NCBI GenBank assembly: GCA_016124585.1 | Contig: WGNL01000030.1 | Span: forward strand, 84,324 to 148,323 | DNA length: 64,000 nt | Reading direction: 5' to 3' | Origin: Bacteroidota bacterium | GTDB lineage: Bacteria; Bacteroidota; Bacteroidia; Chitinophagales; Saprospiraceae | In this document: positions 25,146 to 33,170 of the stretch, one piece after another | Layout of the letters: every line of letters starts with the position of its first letter | Numbering within the stretch: the stretch's first letter is position 1 | Program-made: the position numbers and the translations under genes | Notes under the pieces: model-generated | Seen by the model: the letters and a program-made list of their open reading frames with translations, nothing else | The model's database searches: none | Told to the model about the DNA's origin: nothing

Positions 25146-25454
25146 GATTCTAAATTTGGTAATTATTTGATTGAAAGCAATTGTTAGGGCAGTTTGCTAG
25201 GGTCGGCGCTAATAGGTTGATTATCAACGCTTATTGAAAATTTGGATGAAGAGAAAGACCAAAATTGAGCTGCAAAATTACACTGCACGTTTTATTTCAA
25301 CGAATAAATTCCAAATTGTTGTTGGTTTGTGGCTAATTTAGAGACGGTCAAAAGTCGTTTATTTGCTTCGCAAAACCTTAGACCGTTTTCTTAACACCTA
25401 GTAAGCCAATACTGATTTCAACTTAGCTTCGTTCATTCCTAAAATTATCAAACC
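25146..25454. other. Divergent intergenic region pckG / MORN lipoprotein
   Basis: About 309 bp without a gene. It contains a short inverted repeat (ACGGTC at 25344-25349, GACCGT at 25381-25386) enclosing a small TTTGCTTCGCAAA hairpin. Promoters for both flanking genes must lie here, but no clear TAnnTTTG element with a matching -33 was found. Confidence 0.4.
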
Positions 25455-26123
25455 ATGCGTTTTTTCATATTTGGCAGCTTCGCAATACTTTTTTTGGCTG
25501 CTTGCAGCAATTTTGACACCGTTGAGAAAAAAGATGAAAACGGTAAACTGCTGGAGAAATACACGATCAACAAAAAAACGAAGAAAAAAGAGGGGGAATA
25601 TTTTGCCTTCTATCCTAATGGTCAAAAACTGGAAGAGAGTTTTTACTTAAATGACAGCCTGAACGGTGAGCGGAAATTGTACCATGAAAATGGTCAATTG
25701 GAAAGCATCACTACGCATGCCAACGGGATGTTTGAGGGGAAATACCAGAAATTTGATGAAAACGGAAAGCTCCTCAACGAAGGTCAATACGTGAACAACG
25801 AAATGTCGGGTGTTTGGAAAAAATGGTTCGACACTGGTGAACTGGCCGAGGAAGTGACTTTCGTCGCCAACTTAGAAAACGGACCGTTCAAGGAGTATTT
25901 CAAGAATGGAAAAATCAAAACGGAAGGCATTTACGTGGAAGGCGACAATGAGCAGGGCGAACTGAAAATTTATGATGAGGAAGGTGAACTGGAGAAGAAA
26001 ATGTACTGCGAATTTGGCATTTGTGCCGAAACCTGGTCGAAAGAAAAAGGGGAGCAACAGATTGACTCAGCTAGAATCCATCAACTGGCTTTGATGAAAA
26101 AAGAAAGCAACGTCATTGAATAA
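25455..26123 (+). CDS. Lipoprotein with MORN-type (YwqK-like) repeats
   Basis: A 222-residue lipoprotein (signal RFFIFGSFAILFLAAC, lipobox LAAC). Residues about 45-175 are tandem repeats of the MORN_2 kind: GEYFAFYPNGQKLEESFYL, GERKLYHENGQLESITTH, GKYQKFDENGKLLNEGQYV, GVWKKWFDTGELAEEVTF, GPFKEYFKNGKIKTEGIYV. This family is often annotated as a YwqK-type antitoxin, but in Bacteroidota it is mostly an envelope lipoprotein of unknown role, and no toxin gene is adjacent. porQ starts 37 bp downstream. Confidence 0.88.
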   Translation: MRFFIFGSFAILFLAACSNFDTVEKKDENGKLLEKYTINKKTKKKEGEYFAFYPNGQKLEESFYLNDSLNGERKLYHENGQLESITTHANGMFEGKYQKFDENGKLLNEGQYVNNEMSGVWKKWFDTGELAEEVTFVANLENGPFKEYFKNGKIKTEGIYVEGDNEQGELKIYDEEGELEKKMYCEFGICAETWSKEKGEQQIDSARIHQLALMKKESNVIE

Positions 26124-26160
26124 AGCCCGCTTCGCTCAAAATTTGTATGAAATAAATTTT

Positions 26161-27207
26161 ATGAAAAAAATACTGACTAAGCTACTGATTATCTTAGGTT
26201 TAGCTACAACGCTCCAAGCACAAATCAATGGTGGACACAACAGCTTCGAATTCCTTAGATTACCTGCATCGGCTCGGCTCACAGCCCTTGGAGGCTATCA
26301 AATTGCCGTTCAAGATGATGATATAAACTTTGCGCTGAGCAACCCAGCTGCCCTCAATCCGCAGATGAACCACCAAATATCATTCAGTCATGATTTCATG
26401 GTCTCGGATATTTCCAGTGGCTATGTCAGTTTCGGACAGCATCTGGACAAATTGGGAGTCACCATGCACGGTGGTATCCAATACATGAATAACGGGGATT
26501 TCACAGCCACTGACGAGATCGGCAATGAGATGGGCAGTTTCAAAGCGAATGAATACGCCTTCACGGTTGGTGCGGGTCGCCAACTTTACGAGCGGGTGAG
26601 TGTGGGGGCCAATCTCCGTTTCATCACTTCACAGTTCGAAAGCTACAATGCAAATGGGGTGGCAGGTGATCTGGCCGTCATGTTTCATGATACGGCAAGC
26701 CAGTTTAATATTTCCTTGGTAATCAGGAATTTAGGCATGCAAATGAAGACTTTCACAGGAGGAAGCCGAGAGTCTTTGCCTTACGAATCCCAACTTGGGC
26801 TTTCCAAAAGACTGCAACATTTGCCATTCCGTTTTTCAGTGATTTATCGTTATCTGAACCGATGGAATGTGCTCTACGATGACCCCAACCAACAGGAGGA
26901 TACTTTCTTTTTTGGGGAACAAAGCACCCAGAACTCCCACCCTAAACTGGACAATTTCGCTCGTCACTTTGTTTTCAACGGAGAGTTTTTGCTTGGCAGA
27001 TTGGACAATTTCCGTATCCGGCTCGGTTACAACCATTTGCTCCGCAAAGAGACTGAAGTGCGAAACCTACGTAGTCTTTCAGGCTTCACTATGGGCTTAG
27101 GAGTCAAGGTGAAATGGTTCAGAATTGACTTTGGTAGGGCCATACAACATCTTGGCGCTGGCAATTCACATTTCACGATTTCCACCAATTTTAGTGAATT
27201 CAAATGA
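26161..27207 (+). CDS. porQ: Type IX secretion system PorQ-like outer-membrane protein
   Basis: A 348-residue protein from ATG 26161 (MKKILTKLLIILGLATTLQA, signal peptide). It belongs to the PorV/PorQ barrel group: GGHNSFEFLRLPASARLTAL, ALGGYQIAVQDDDINFALSN and NPAALNPQ are hallmark segments of PorQ, which works in the attachment complex that anchors type IX cargo at the cell surface. The C-terminus (FRIDFGRAIQHLGAGNSHFT) is barrel-like. The in-frame start at 26116 overlaps the upstream gene and lacks a signal. No other T9SS gene is in the window, which is usual because these genes are scattered. Confidence 0.87.
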   Translation: MKKILTKLLIILGLATTLQAQINGGHNSFEFLRLPASARLTALGGYQIAVQDDDINFALSNPAALNPQMNHQISFSHDFMVSDISSGYVSFGQHLDKLGVTMHGGIQYMNNGDFTATDEIGNEMGSFKANEYAFTVGAGRQLYERVSVGANLRFITSQFESYNANGVAGDLAVMFHDTASQFNISLVIRNLGMQMKTFTGGSRESLPYESQLGLSKRLQHLPFRFSVIYRYLNRWNVLYDDPNQQEDTFFFGEQSTQNSHPKLDNFARHFVFNGEFLLGRLDNFRIRLGYNHLLRKETEVRNLRSLSGFTMGLGVKVKWFRIDFGRAIQHLGAGNSHFTISTNFSEFK

Positions 27208-27287
27208 GAATGCTGAACTTTGAACTGTGAATTTAGGCAGTCGTTAAGTTCAAGGTTTTCTATTCAATTTTCACCCTTCAAAGTTTA

Positions 27288-28133
27288 ATGCAAACTTTCA
27301 CCACCGAAGACATCACCAATTACTACGACCATACGGAGGTTCATTATCGGAAGTTCTGGAAAATGGAACAGAGCATGGGCCTCCACTACGGGGTTTGGGA
27401 TGAAAGCACGAAAAATCTCGCTGAAGCCATCCTTAACACCAATCGACAACTGGCAATTTTGGGAAAAATTTCTAGTAAGGATGTTGTGCTCGATGCAGGC
27501 TGTGGGGTAGGGGGGTCTTCCATTTTTTTGGCTAAAAACTACGGTTGCCAAGTTACTGGAATCACGCTCAGTGAGCGGCAGGTAAAGACAGCCACCCGTT
27601 TTTCCAACCAAAACAGTGTTGGCCATTTGGCCAATTTCGAGCGGATGGATTACACCCAAACCCGATTCCCAGACCATAGTTTCGATGTGGTTTGGGCAGT
27701 GGAATCCATGCAGACAGCCACTGATAAGTCCCTGTTTTTCAAGGAGATGCATCGAGTACTCAAACCTGGTGGCCGGTTGCTCGTCGCCGATGTTTTCAAG
27801 GAAGGGGATTGGAAAATCACAGACACACCAGTCATGCAGGAGATGTTGCACGGTTGGGCCATGAGCGATATTTTGACGCTTTCGGAGCTGACCCAATTAG
27901 TTAGAACCCATAATTTTGCCTCACCTGAAACTATTAATGTGACGGATAAAATCCGAAAATCTATTCAAAAATACCGTTTGTTTGCGCTAGCGGGAATGCT
28001 AGGCACAAAGTGGTACAACCTGTTTCACAATGGTACCCATTTCGGGCGGGTGCATTATAAAACTGGCTTGGCCCAATACCGGGCTTGGAGGCAGGGGCTT
28101 TGGAGCTACCAGCTTTTAAACATTGAAAATTGA
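27288..28133 (+). CDS. SAM-dependent methyltransferase (class I)
   Basis: A 281-residue methyltransferase of the type that includes tocopherol and sterol C-methyltransferases and sarcosine/dimethylglycine enzymes. SAM-binding motif I is VLDAGCGVGGSS; later motifs are FERMDYTQTRFPDHSFDVVW and RVLKPGGRLLVAD. The N-terminal YYDHTEVHYRKFW, LHYGVWDE pattern and the basic C-terminal tail (YRAWRQGLWSYQLLN) match this group. The substrate is not predictable. Its stop lies 5 bp before the next start, so the pair is probably cotranscribed. Confidence 0.88.
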   Translation: MQTFTTEDITNYYDHTEVHYRKFWKMEQSMGLHYGVWDESTKNLAEAILNTNRQLAILGKISSKDVVLDAGCGVGGSSIFLAKNYGCQVTGITLSERQVKTATRFSNQNSVGHLANFERMDYTQTRFPDHSFDVVWAVESMQTATDKSLFFKEMHRVLKPGGRLLVADVFKEGDWKITDTPVMQEMLHGWAMSDILTLSELTQLVRTHNFASPETINVTDKIRKSIQKYRLFALAGMLGTKWYNLFHNGTHFGRVHYKTGLAQYRAWRQGLWSYQLLNIEN

Positions 28134-28138
28134 AGAAA

Positions 28139-28921
28139 ATGCAATACGAAAACCTACTAATAGAAATAGAAAATGGCATCGCCGTTGTTACGATTAATCG
28201 ACCACATGCGCTGAATGCCCTAAATGCTGGTACTTTCAGTGACTTGAAAAAATTCTTTGGGGAGGATTCCTTGGGAATTGACGGGCTGAAAGGTGTCATT
28301 CTAACCGGGGCAGGTGAAAAGGCATTTGCAGCGGGAGCTGATATAACCGAGTTCATGAAATTGGATGTAGCTTCTGCTTCGCAACTCAGCAAACGTGGGC
28401 AGGATATTTTCTTATTAATCGAGCGCTTCGCAAAACCCGTGATAGCGGCGGTGAACGGCTTCGCCCTTGGAGGCGGTTGTGAGTTGGCAATGGCCTGCCA
28501 CATGCGTATCGCTGGGGAGCGGGCAAAATTCGGCCAGCCTGAAGTCAATCTCGGCATTATACCTGGTTACGGTGGCTCTCAGCGGCTCATCCAGTACATT
28601 GGAAAGACGAAAGCGATAGAATTGCTCCTGACCGCCGATATGCTGAATGCGGACGACGCTTTGCGGCTAGGCTTGGTGAACCATGTAGTTCCTGCTGGTG
28701 AGGAGGTTGCCAAAGCTTCAGAAATCCTTGAAAAAATTGCAACGAAAGGCCCCGTGGCCGTTCAATTGGTCATCGAAGCAGTCAATGCTTTTTTTGCCCC
28801 AGGTGAGGCAGGATTCGACAAAGAAGTTGCTTCCTTCGGCAAAGCAGCAGGTACGGCTGATTTCAAGGAAGGCGCCTCCGCTTTTTTGGAGAAACGAAAA
28901 GCGAATTTTACAGGGAAATAA
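28139..28921 (+). CDS. Enoyl-CoA hydratase/isomerase (crotonase family)
   Basis: A 260-residue crotonase-fold enzyme; the ATG at 28139 (MQYENLLIEIENGI) is chosen over a TTG at 28130. It hydrates 2-enoyl-CoA thioesters or carries out a related acyl-CoA reaction. Both catalytic Glu residues are present: GGGCELAMACHMRIAG and KFGQPEVNLGIIPGYGG. The oxyanion-hole loop AGEKAFAAGADITEF is standard. The strong similarity to short-chain enoyl-CoA hydratases (FadB/Crt type) suggests fatty-acid or butanoate metabolism. It follows the methyltransferase directly and converges on cysQ. Confidence 0.93.
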   Translation: MQYENLLIEIENGIAVVTINRPHALNALNAGTFSDLKKFFGEDSLGIDGLKGVILTGAGEKAFAAGADITEFMKLDVASASQLSKRGQDIFLLIERFAKPVIAAVNGFALGGGCELAMACHMRIAGERAKFGQPEVNLGIIPGYGGSQRLIQYIGKTKAIELLLTADMLNADDALRLGLVNHVVPAGEEVAKASEILEKIATKGPVAVQLVIEAVNAFFAPGEAGFDKEVASFGKAAGTADFKEGASAFLEKRKANFTGK

Positions 28922-28937
28922 TTAGTGATTAAATAAG

Positions 28938-29726
28938 CTATTCACCAATCACTTGTCCATACCCTACAAAAGAAGGGTTGAGTAGGTTCTCCCGGTTGTA
29001 CCGAAGTGGTTCGCCGGTTTCATAAACCAGCACTTTGCCACCGGCTTCTTCCAGCACAATTTGGGCGGCTGCCGTGTCCCATTCCATCGTTGGGGCAATC
29101 CTGGGATAAACATGGGCCTCTCCCTTCGCCAACAACAAAAATTTAAGTGCGCTACCGCGAGAGACGATATTGGGTGAATTATATTTTGCAATAAAAGCCT
29201 CGGTATCAGGAGTAAGGTGAGAACGGGAGGCAACTATGTTGAGAGCAGCATCCATTTGAGAAAATTTAGCAGCGGTAATGGATTGTTCTTCCCGGTTTTT
29301 TATCAAAAAAGCGCCTTTTCCTTTTACCGCCCAATACAGCTCATCCTGAGCTGGAATACCGACCACGCCAAGCACGACTTCTCCATTTTCAACAAGAGCG
29401 ATGTTTACAGTAAAGTCACCGTTCTTTTTGATGAACTCCTTAGTGCCATCCAGTGGGTCAACCAACCAGCATTGTTTCCAATTGCGGCGTACATCATAGG
29501 GCAATAGTTTGTTTTCTTCTGAAATGATAGGAAATTGAATTGGAAGTGCCTCCAACCCTCGACAAATAACTTCATTTGCTGCTCTGTCTGCACGTGTCAA
29601 CGGTGAATCGTCAGATTTAGCCTCCACACCAAAATCGGCATCGCTGTGGTAGATTTCAAGTATTGCTTCTCCAGCTTTTCTAGTTATTTCAAGTAATTCG
29701 GGAATGAGATTGATATAATTTGACAT
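28938..29726 (-). CDS. cysQ: 3-prime(2-prime),5-prime-bisphosphate nucleotidase
   Basis: A 262-residue inositol-monophosphatase-fold enzyme that removes the 3-prime phosphate of PAP/PAPS and so recycles a by-product of sulfate assimilation. Motifs: ISEENKL (metal Glu), WLVDPLDGTKEFI (the DPxDGT metal site) and MEWDTAAAQIVLEEAGG (WDxAA). KSDDSPLTRADRAAN in the N-terminus is typical of CysQ. Length normal. No other sulfate genes lie in the window. Confidence 0.93.
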   Translation of the reverse strand: MSNYINLIPELLEITRKAGEAILEIYHSDADFGVEAKSDDSPLTRADRAANEVICRGLEALPIQFPIISEENKLLPYDVRRNWKQCWLVDPLDGTKEFIKKNGDFTVNIALVENGEVVLGVVGIPAQDELYWAVKGKGAFLIKNREEQSITAAKFSQMDAALNIVASRSHLTPDTEAFIAKYNSPNIVSRGSALKFLLLAKGEAHVYPRIAPTMEWDTAAAQIVLEEAGGKVLVYETGEPLRYNRENLLNPSFVGYGQVIGE

Positions 29727-29784
29727 TAAATTTTTTTTGCAAAAATAGGTTTAGAAGCCAGAATTGAAAGGGAATAGCAATAAA

Positions 29785-29816
29785 AAACGAGCACACCATG
29801 TAAGGAATGCTCGTTT
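29785..29816 (-). terminator. Terminator downstream of the first OmpA lipoprotein
   Basis: AAACGAGCA and TGCTCGTTT form a 9-bp perfect stem with a 14-nt loop; on the minus strand the hairpin is followed by a T-run. It lies between the OmpA-type lipoprotein gene and cysQ. Confidence 0.7.
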
Positions 29817-29860
29817 GATATATAAATACTAAACAGTAAGTAAATTAAAGTGATCAACCT

Positions 29861-30772
29861 TTAATTACTGCCGCCAGCGGTTGTATTATCAGGCTCCATC
29901 ATTTCGAAGAATTGATCTAATTTGGGTAGAATGATAATATCTGTACGACGGTTTTGACTACGGCCTTCGGCAGTTGCATTGTCGCTTTTTGAATCATAGT
30001 AGGAACGGCCACCCGCTGTCAAACGACCTGGGTTGACGTCATATTTAGTTTGCAGTGCTCGCACGACAGAAATCGCACGCTTGGCACTCAAGTCCCAATT
30101 GTCCTCCATACAGTCGATATTGCCGATGGGTACATTATCAGTATGGCCTTCTACGAGTACATCGTAATCTTGGTGGTCATTGATAATCTTGGCAATTTTT
30201 GCCAACACCGTGTCAGCGCCATTGTTCAATCTTGAACTACCAGAACGGTACAACATCTTGTCAGACAGTGAAATATAAACGACACCTTTCTTAACTTGAA
30301 TTGAAACATCATTGTCATTTACATTGACAAGCGATCGCTTCAACTTCATCATCAGCATGTTGTTAAGGCTGTCTTTCCGCTTCATACTTTCCGTCATATC
30401 AGCGATATAAACGTTTTGTTCATTGATTTTTTTCAAAGATTCCCTAATGCTTTCTGCTCCTTTTTCATCTACGATAGAAAAATCGGACAGGCGGATAAGC
30501 AGGTTGTTGTTCGTTTTCTGAAATTCATCCAATTTCTGTTGCAAGCTCACATATTGTTGCTTTTGTTCTTGTAAAACATCACCACGTACCACCAATTCAC
30601 CTTCCAGTGAATCCACATGGTTTTCACAGTTGGTAAAATCTTCCTGCAAAGCGGTGTATTGTGTTTGCAAGATGTTTTTACTGCTCTGAAGGTCTTCGTA
30701 TTTCCGCTTGCTGACCACACAAGAGGAAAGTAGGATGGTTGCTGAAAGCAGCGACAAGACTAGCTTTTTCAT
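29861..30772 (-). CDS. OmpA-family lipoprotein
   Basis: A 303-residue peptidoglycan-associated lipoprotein. Signal and lipobox KLVLSLLSATILLSSC, then a coiled coil (about 25-120, with heptad-like QTQYTALQEDFTNCENHVDS), then an OmpA C-terminal domain (about 155-285). The peptidoglycan-binding residues are in LVEGHTDNVPIG, NWDLSAKRAISVVRAL and EGRSQNRRTDIIILPK. It is closely similar in plan to the paralogue at 47067-47969. Expected to tether the outer membrane to the cell wall. Monocistronic. Confidence 0.92.
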   Translation of the reverse strand: MKKLVLSLLSATILLSSCVVSKRKYEDLQSSKNILQTQYTALQEDFTNCENHVDSLEGELVVRGDVLQEQKQQYVSLQQKLDEFQKTNNNLLIRLSDFSIVDEKGAESIRESLKKINEQNVYIADMTESMKRKDSLNNMLMMKLKRSLVNVNDNDVSIQVKKGVVYISLSDKMLYRSGSSRLNNGADTVLAKIAKIINDHQDYDVLVEGHTDNVPIGNIDCMEDNWDLSAKRAISVVRALQTKYDVNPGRLTAGGRSYYDSKSDNATAEGRSQNRRTDIIILPKLDQFFEMMEPDNTTAGGSN

Positions 30773-31089
30773 AGGTAAAATTTTAAGTTTATAGTGATTT
30801 AAAGGAGTTTATGGCTCCCTAGTTTCAATGATGAAAGGGCAGTAGATTAAATCGATTTTGTCCTACTTATTTTTAGGTGTTGATTATGGAACGGGTTGAT
30901 ATTCGCAGATGTTCACTCGGGTTCGGTAGTTTTTAAAACTGGTTTTTTCTTATTTAAGATGGTGGCTCAAATTTATTTGGATGACAACGGCTAGATAATG
31001 GCTGTATATCTTTCAATTATACGGTCATTTTATATAATTCATTTACCTTCGTCGCCAATTTCATATTAATCCAAAATAATGTAAAATCA
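30773..31089. other. Divergent intergenic region OmpA lipoprotein / galE
   Basis: 317 bp without a gene. A TACCTTCG at 31044-31051, 39 bp before the galE ATG, is one mismatch from the TAnnTTTG element and may be the galE -7 site. Nothing else is recognised. Confidence 0.35.
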
Positions 31090-32109
31090 ATGCAAAAAGT
31101 CCTTGTAACTGGTGGAACGGGCTATATCGGAAGCCATACTATTGTTGATTTAATTAACAATGGATTTGAAGTCATTTCCATTGATAATTTTTCCAACTCT
31201 GATGAAAAAACGTTGGATGGCATCCAAAAAATCACAGGGAGACAAGTTCGGAATTATCAAGTGGACCTCTGTGACATTGACAGAACCCGGGCCGTTTTTG
31301 TAGAGAATCCAAATATCGTTGGCATCATCCATTTTGCTGCACTCAAGAGCGTGGAGGAGTCGGTTTTTCAGCCGCTCCGTTATTTTCATAACAACAATGA
31401 AAGTCTAATAAATATCCTGACCTGTGCTAACGAGTTTGGAGTACCTAATTTCATTTTTTCATCTAGTTGCTCGGTATACGGCAATGCAAAGGAACTGCCA
31501 GTGACGGAAGCTACACCCTTTCAAGAAGCCGAATCACCCTATGCTCGCACGAAACAAATGGGTGAGAAAATCATTGAGGATTTTACTAAGGTGACCAAAG
31601 AAGTGCGAGCTATCTGCTTGCGATATTTTAACCCTGCTGGCGCACACCAATCGGCACTCATTGGGGAATCCCCCCGCACGAAAGCCAGCAATTTGGTGCC
31701 AGTTATTACGGAAACTGCTATTGGTAAGCGGACCAGTATGACTGTATTTGGTAGTGATTACGATACCCGTGACGGCTCCTGCGTACGGGATTATATTCAC
31801 GTGATGGACCTAGCTGCTGCTCATACTGCTTGCCTTCGCTATCTCATGGCAGAAAAAAACACCGCTCCCAATGAAATTTTCAATGTGGGAATTGGGGATG
31901 GTGTTACCGTTCTGGAAGCAATCAATGCTTTTGAAAAAGTGACAGGACAAAAACTGAATTATACGATTGGTCCAAGGCGGGCGGGAGATGTGGTAAGCAT
32001 CTATGCCAACCGTGACAAAGCAGAGCGACTATTGGGTTGGATACCAATGAGAGACATTGAAGAAATTATGCGTTCAGCTTGGGCTTGGCAGTGCAAAGTG
32101 GGCAGTTAA
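31090..32109 (+). CDS. galE: UDP-glucose 4-epimerase
   Basis: A 339-residue extended short-chain dehydrogenase that interconverts UDP-glucose and UDP-galactose. NAD-binding GGTGYIGSH is at residues 8-16; FAALKSVEESVFQPLRYFHN, FSSSCSVYGNAKELPVTE and the catalytic SPYARTKQ (YxxxK) follow. GDGSCVRDYIHVMDLA and GPRRAGDVVSIYANRDKAER in the C-terminal part are standard for GalE. Likely role is UDP-galactose supply for envelope polysaccharide. It converges on the DUF4870 gene with only 3 bp between the stops. Confidence 0.95.
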   Translation: MQKVLVTGGTGYIGSHTIVDLINNGFEVISIDNFSNSDEKTLDGIQKITGRQVRNYQVDLCDIDRTRAVFVENPNIVGIIHFAALKSVEESVFQPLRYFHNNNESLINILTCANEFGVPNFIFSSSCSVYGNAKELPVTEATPFQEAESPYARTKQMGEKIIEDFTKVTKEVRAICLRYFNPAGAHQSALIGESPRTKASNLVPVITETAIGKRTSMTVFGSDYDTRDGSCVRDYIHVMDLAAAHTACLRYLMAEKNTAPNEIFNVGIGDGVTVLEAINAFEKVTGQKLNYTIGPRRAGDVVSIYANRDKAERLLGWIPMRDIEEIMRSAWAWQCKVGS

Positions 32110-32112
32110 TGG

Positions 32113-32469
32113 CTATTTTACCAACCTGATTGTCAGTGGGTACTTGAAAAACTTGCCTTCATTAGCCTTGACAGTTGCGATTATTGCACATACGAATGCC
32201 ATGATTCCTACTGCTATCATGGTGAAAAAGCCGATTATTATAAACATCAAAATGAAGGAAGCGAAAGCGTAAATCGCCACTGATATCTGGAAGTTGAGCG
32301 ATTCCATGGCATGTTTCCTTACGTATGGCGACTCATCTTTTTTTACGATGTAAATGACAAGCGGTGCTATGAACCCAGCAACAATGGTCAAAATATGCGA
32401 CAGAATTGCCATCGTTTTTTCATCAGGTGTCGGTAAGTACTCTTCTTCAAAATAGTCCAGTGTTTCCAT
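32113..32469 (-). CDS. DUF4870 membrane protein
   Basis: A 118-residue inner-membrane protein. The pattern KTMAILSHILTIVAGFIAPL, then VKKDESPYVRKHAMESLNFQ and the two C-terminal hydrophobic segments (around VAIYAFASFILMFIIIGFF and IAVGIMAFVCAIIATVKAN) is characteristic of DUF4870. Three or four membrane helices are likely. The function of the family is unknown. Confidence 0.9.
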   Translation of the reverse strand: METLDYFEEEYLPTPDEKTMAILSHILTIVAGFIAPLVIYIVKKDESPYVRKHAMESLNFQISVAIYAFASFILMFIIIGFFTMIAVGIMAFVCAIIATVKANEGKFFKYPLTIRLVK

Positions 32470-32657
32470 AAATCAACATGTTAAATTGGTGAAAATTACT
32501 GCAACCAAATTGTGGTGAGCAGGTAATTTGTAAGGCGAAAAAACTGTTTTAATGTCACAAATCAAAGGTTTGGCGTATTAATCCAAATATTTTGCTCAAA
32601 CCACTCGACTTGACAGTTGTTTGACAAGGATAAATAGGAAGTCCAAGGCTGGTGTCT

Positions 32658-32665
32658 TACATTTG
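32658..32665 (+). promoter_or_regulatory. Candidate -7 promoter element of the ccm cluster
   Basis: TACATTTG matches TAnnTTTG and lies 16 nt before the ccmE ATG at 32682. No convincing -33 element was found at the right spacing; the nearest TTGACA-like sequence is about 31 nt away. Confidence 0.4.
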
Positions 32666-32681
32666 CGAAAATTTAAAAGCC

Positions 32682-33080
32682 ATGAAAAAAATTTATATAG
32701 TTGCCTTGATAATGATGGTCGCAGCGGCCTTCATGCTCATCAAATCTCCGCCTGAGGTAACCACCTATTCTGATTTTTCCGTCGCAAAATCTACACAAAA
32801 AGAAGTGAAAATCGCTGGGCAACTTGCCAAGGACAAGGAAATGTACTACGAGCCCAACAAAGACCCTAATTTTTTCACTTTTTACATCCGTGACAATAAG
32901 GGCGAAGAGGCCAAAGTGGTGCTTTTGGCTGCCAAGCCTAAAGATTTTGAAATGTCCGAACAAATCGTCGTAACTGGCAAAATGAACGGCGAGAACTTTG
33001 TGGCTTCGGATGTCCTGTTGAAATGCCCATCGAAGTACAAAGACGAAGAAGTTTATATCAAATCTGAAAAAGGCTCGTGA
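32682..33080 (+). CDS. ccmE: Cytochrome c maturation protein CcmE, Cys variant
   Basis: A 132-residue heme chaperone with an N-terminal membrane anchor (KKIYIVALIMMVAAAFMLI) and an OB-fold (EVKIAGQLAKDKEMYY, FFTFYIRDNKGEEAKVVLL, EQIVVTGKMNGENFVASDVL). In classical CcmE a His in HDENY binds heme covalently; here the motif is LLKCPSKY, so Cys115 takes that place with Tyr119 in the C-x3-Y arrangement. Such Cys-type CcmE proteins have been described in some deltaproteobacteria and archaea. The adjacent ccmF supports the assignment. The ATG at 32682 is chosen over one at 32652, which would overlap the promoter element and lacks a signal. Confidence 0.87.
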   Translation: MKKIYIVALIMMVAAAFMLIKSPPEVTTYSDFSVAKSTQKEVKIAGQLAKDKEMYYEPNKDPNFFTFYIRDNKGEEAKVVLLAAKPKDFEMSEQIVVTGKMNGENFVASDVLLKCPSKYKDEEVYIKSEKGS

Positions 33081-33093
33081 AATGTGGTTTAGA

Positions 33094-33165
33094 AGGTTTA
33101 GCGGAGTTTAGAAGGTTTTCTGAGGCCCATCTATTCTTCTAAACCTCCTGAACTCCACTTAACCT
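33094..33165. repeat. Imperfect inverted repeat between ccmE and ccmF
   Basis: Arms at 33094-33118 and 33141-33165 pair at 21 of 25 positions around a 22-nt loop. It fills most of the 90-bp gap between two co-directional genes and could tune downstream expression or RNA stability. Confidence 0.6.
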
Positions 33166-33170
33166 CCACA

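Noticed and set aside
25455..26123. Toxin-antitoxin system around the YwqK-like protein
   Set aside because: No toxin gene is adjacent, and the protein has a lipoprotein signal and MORN repeats; the antitoxin name is a database habit.
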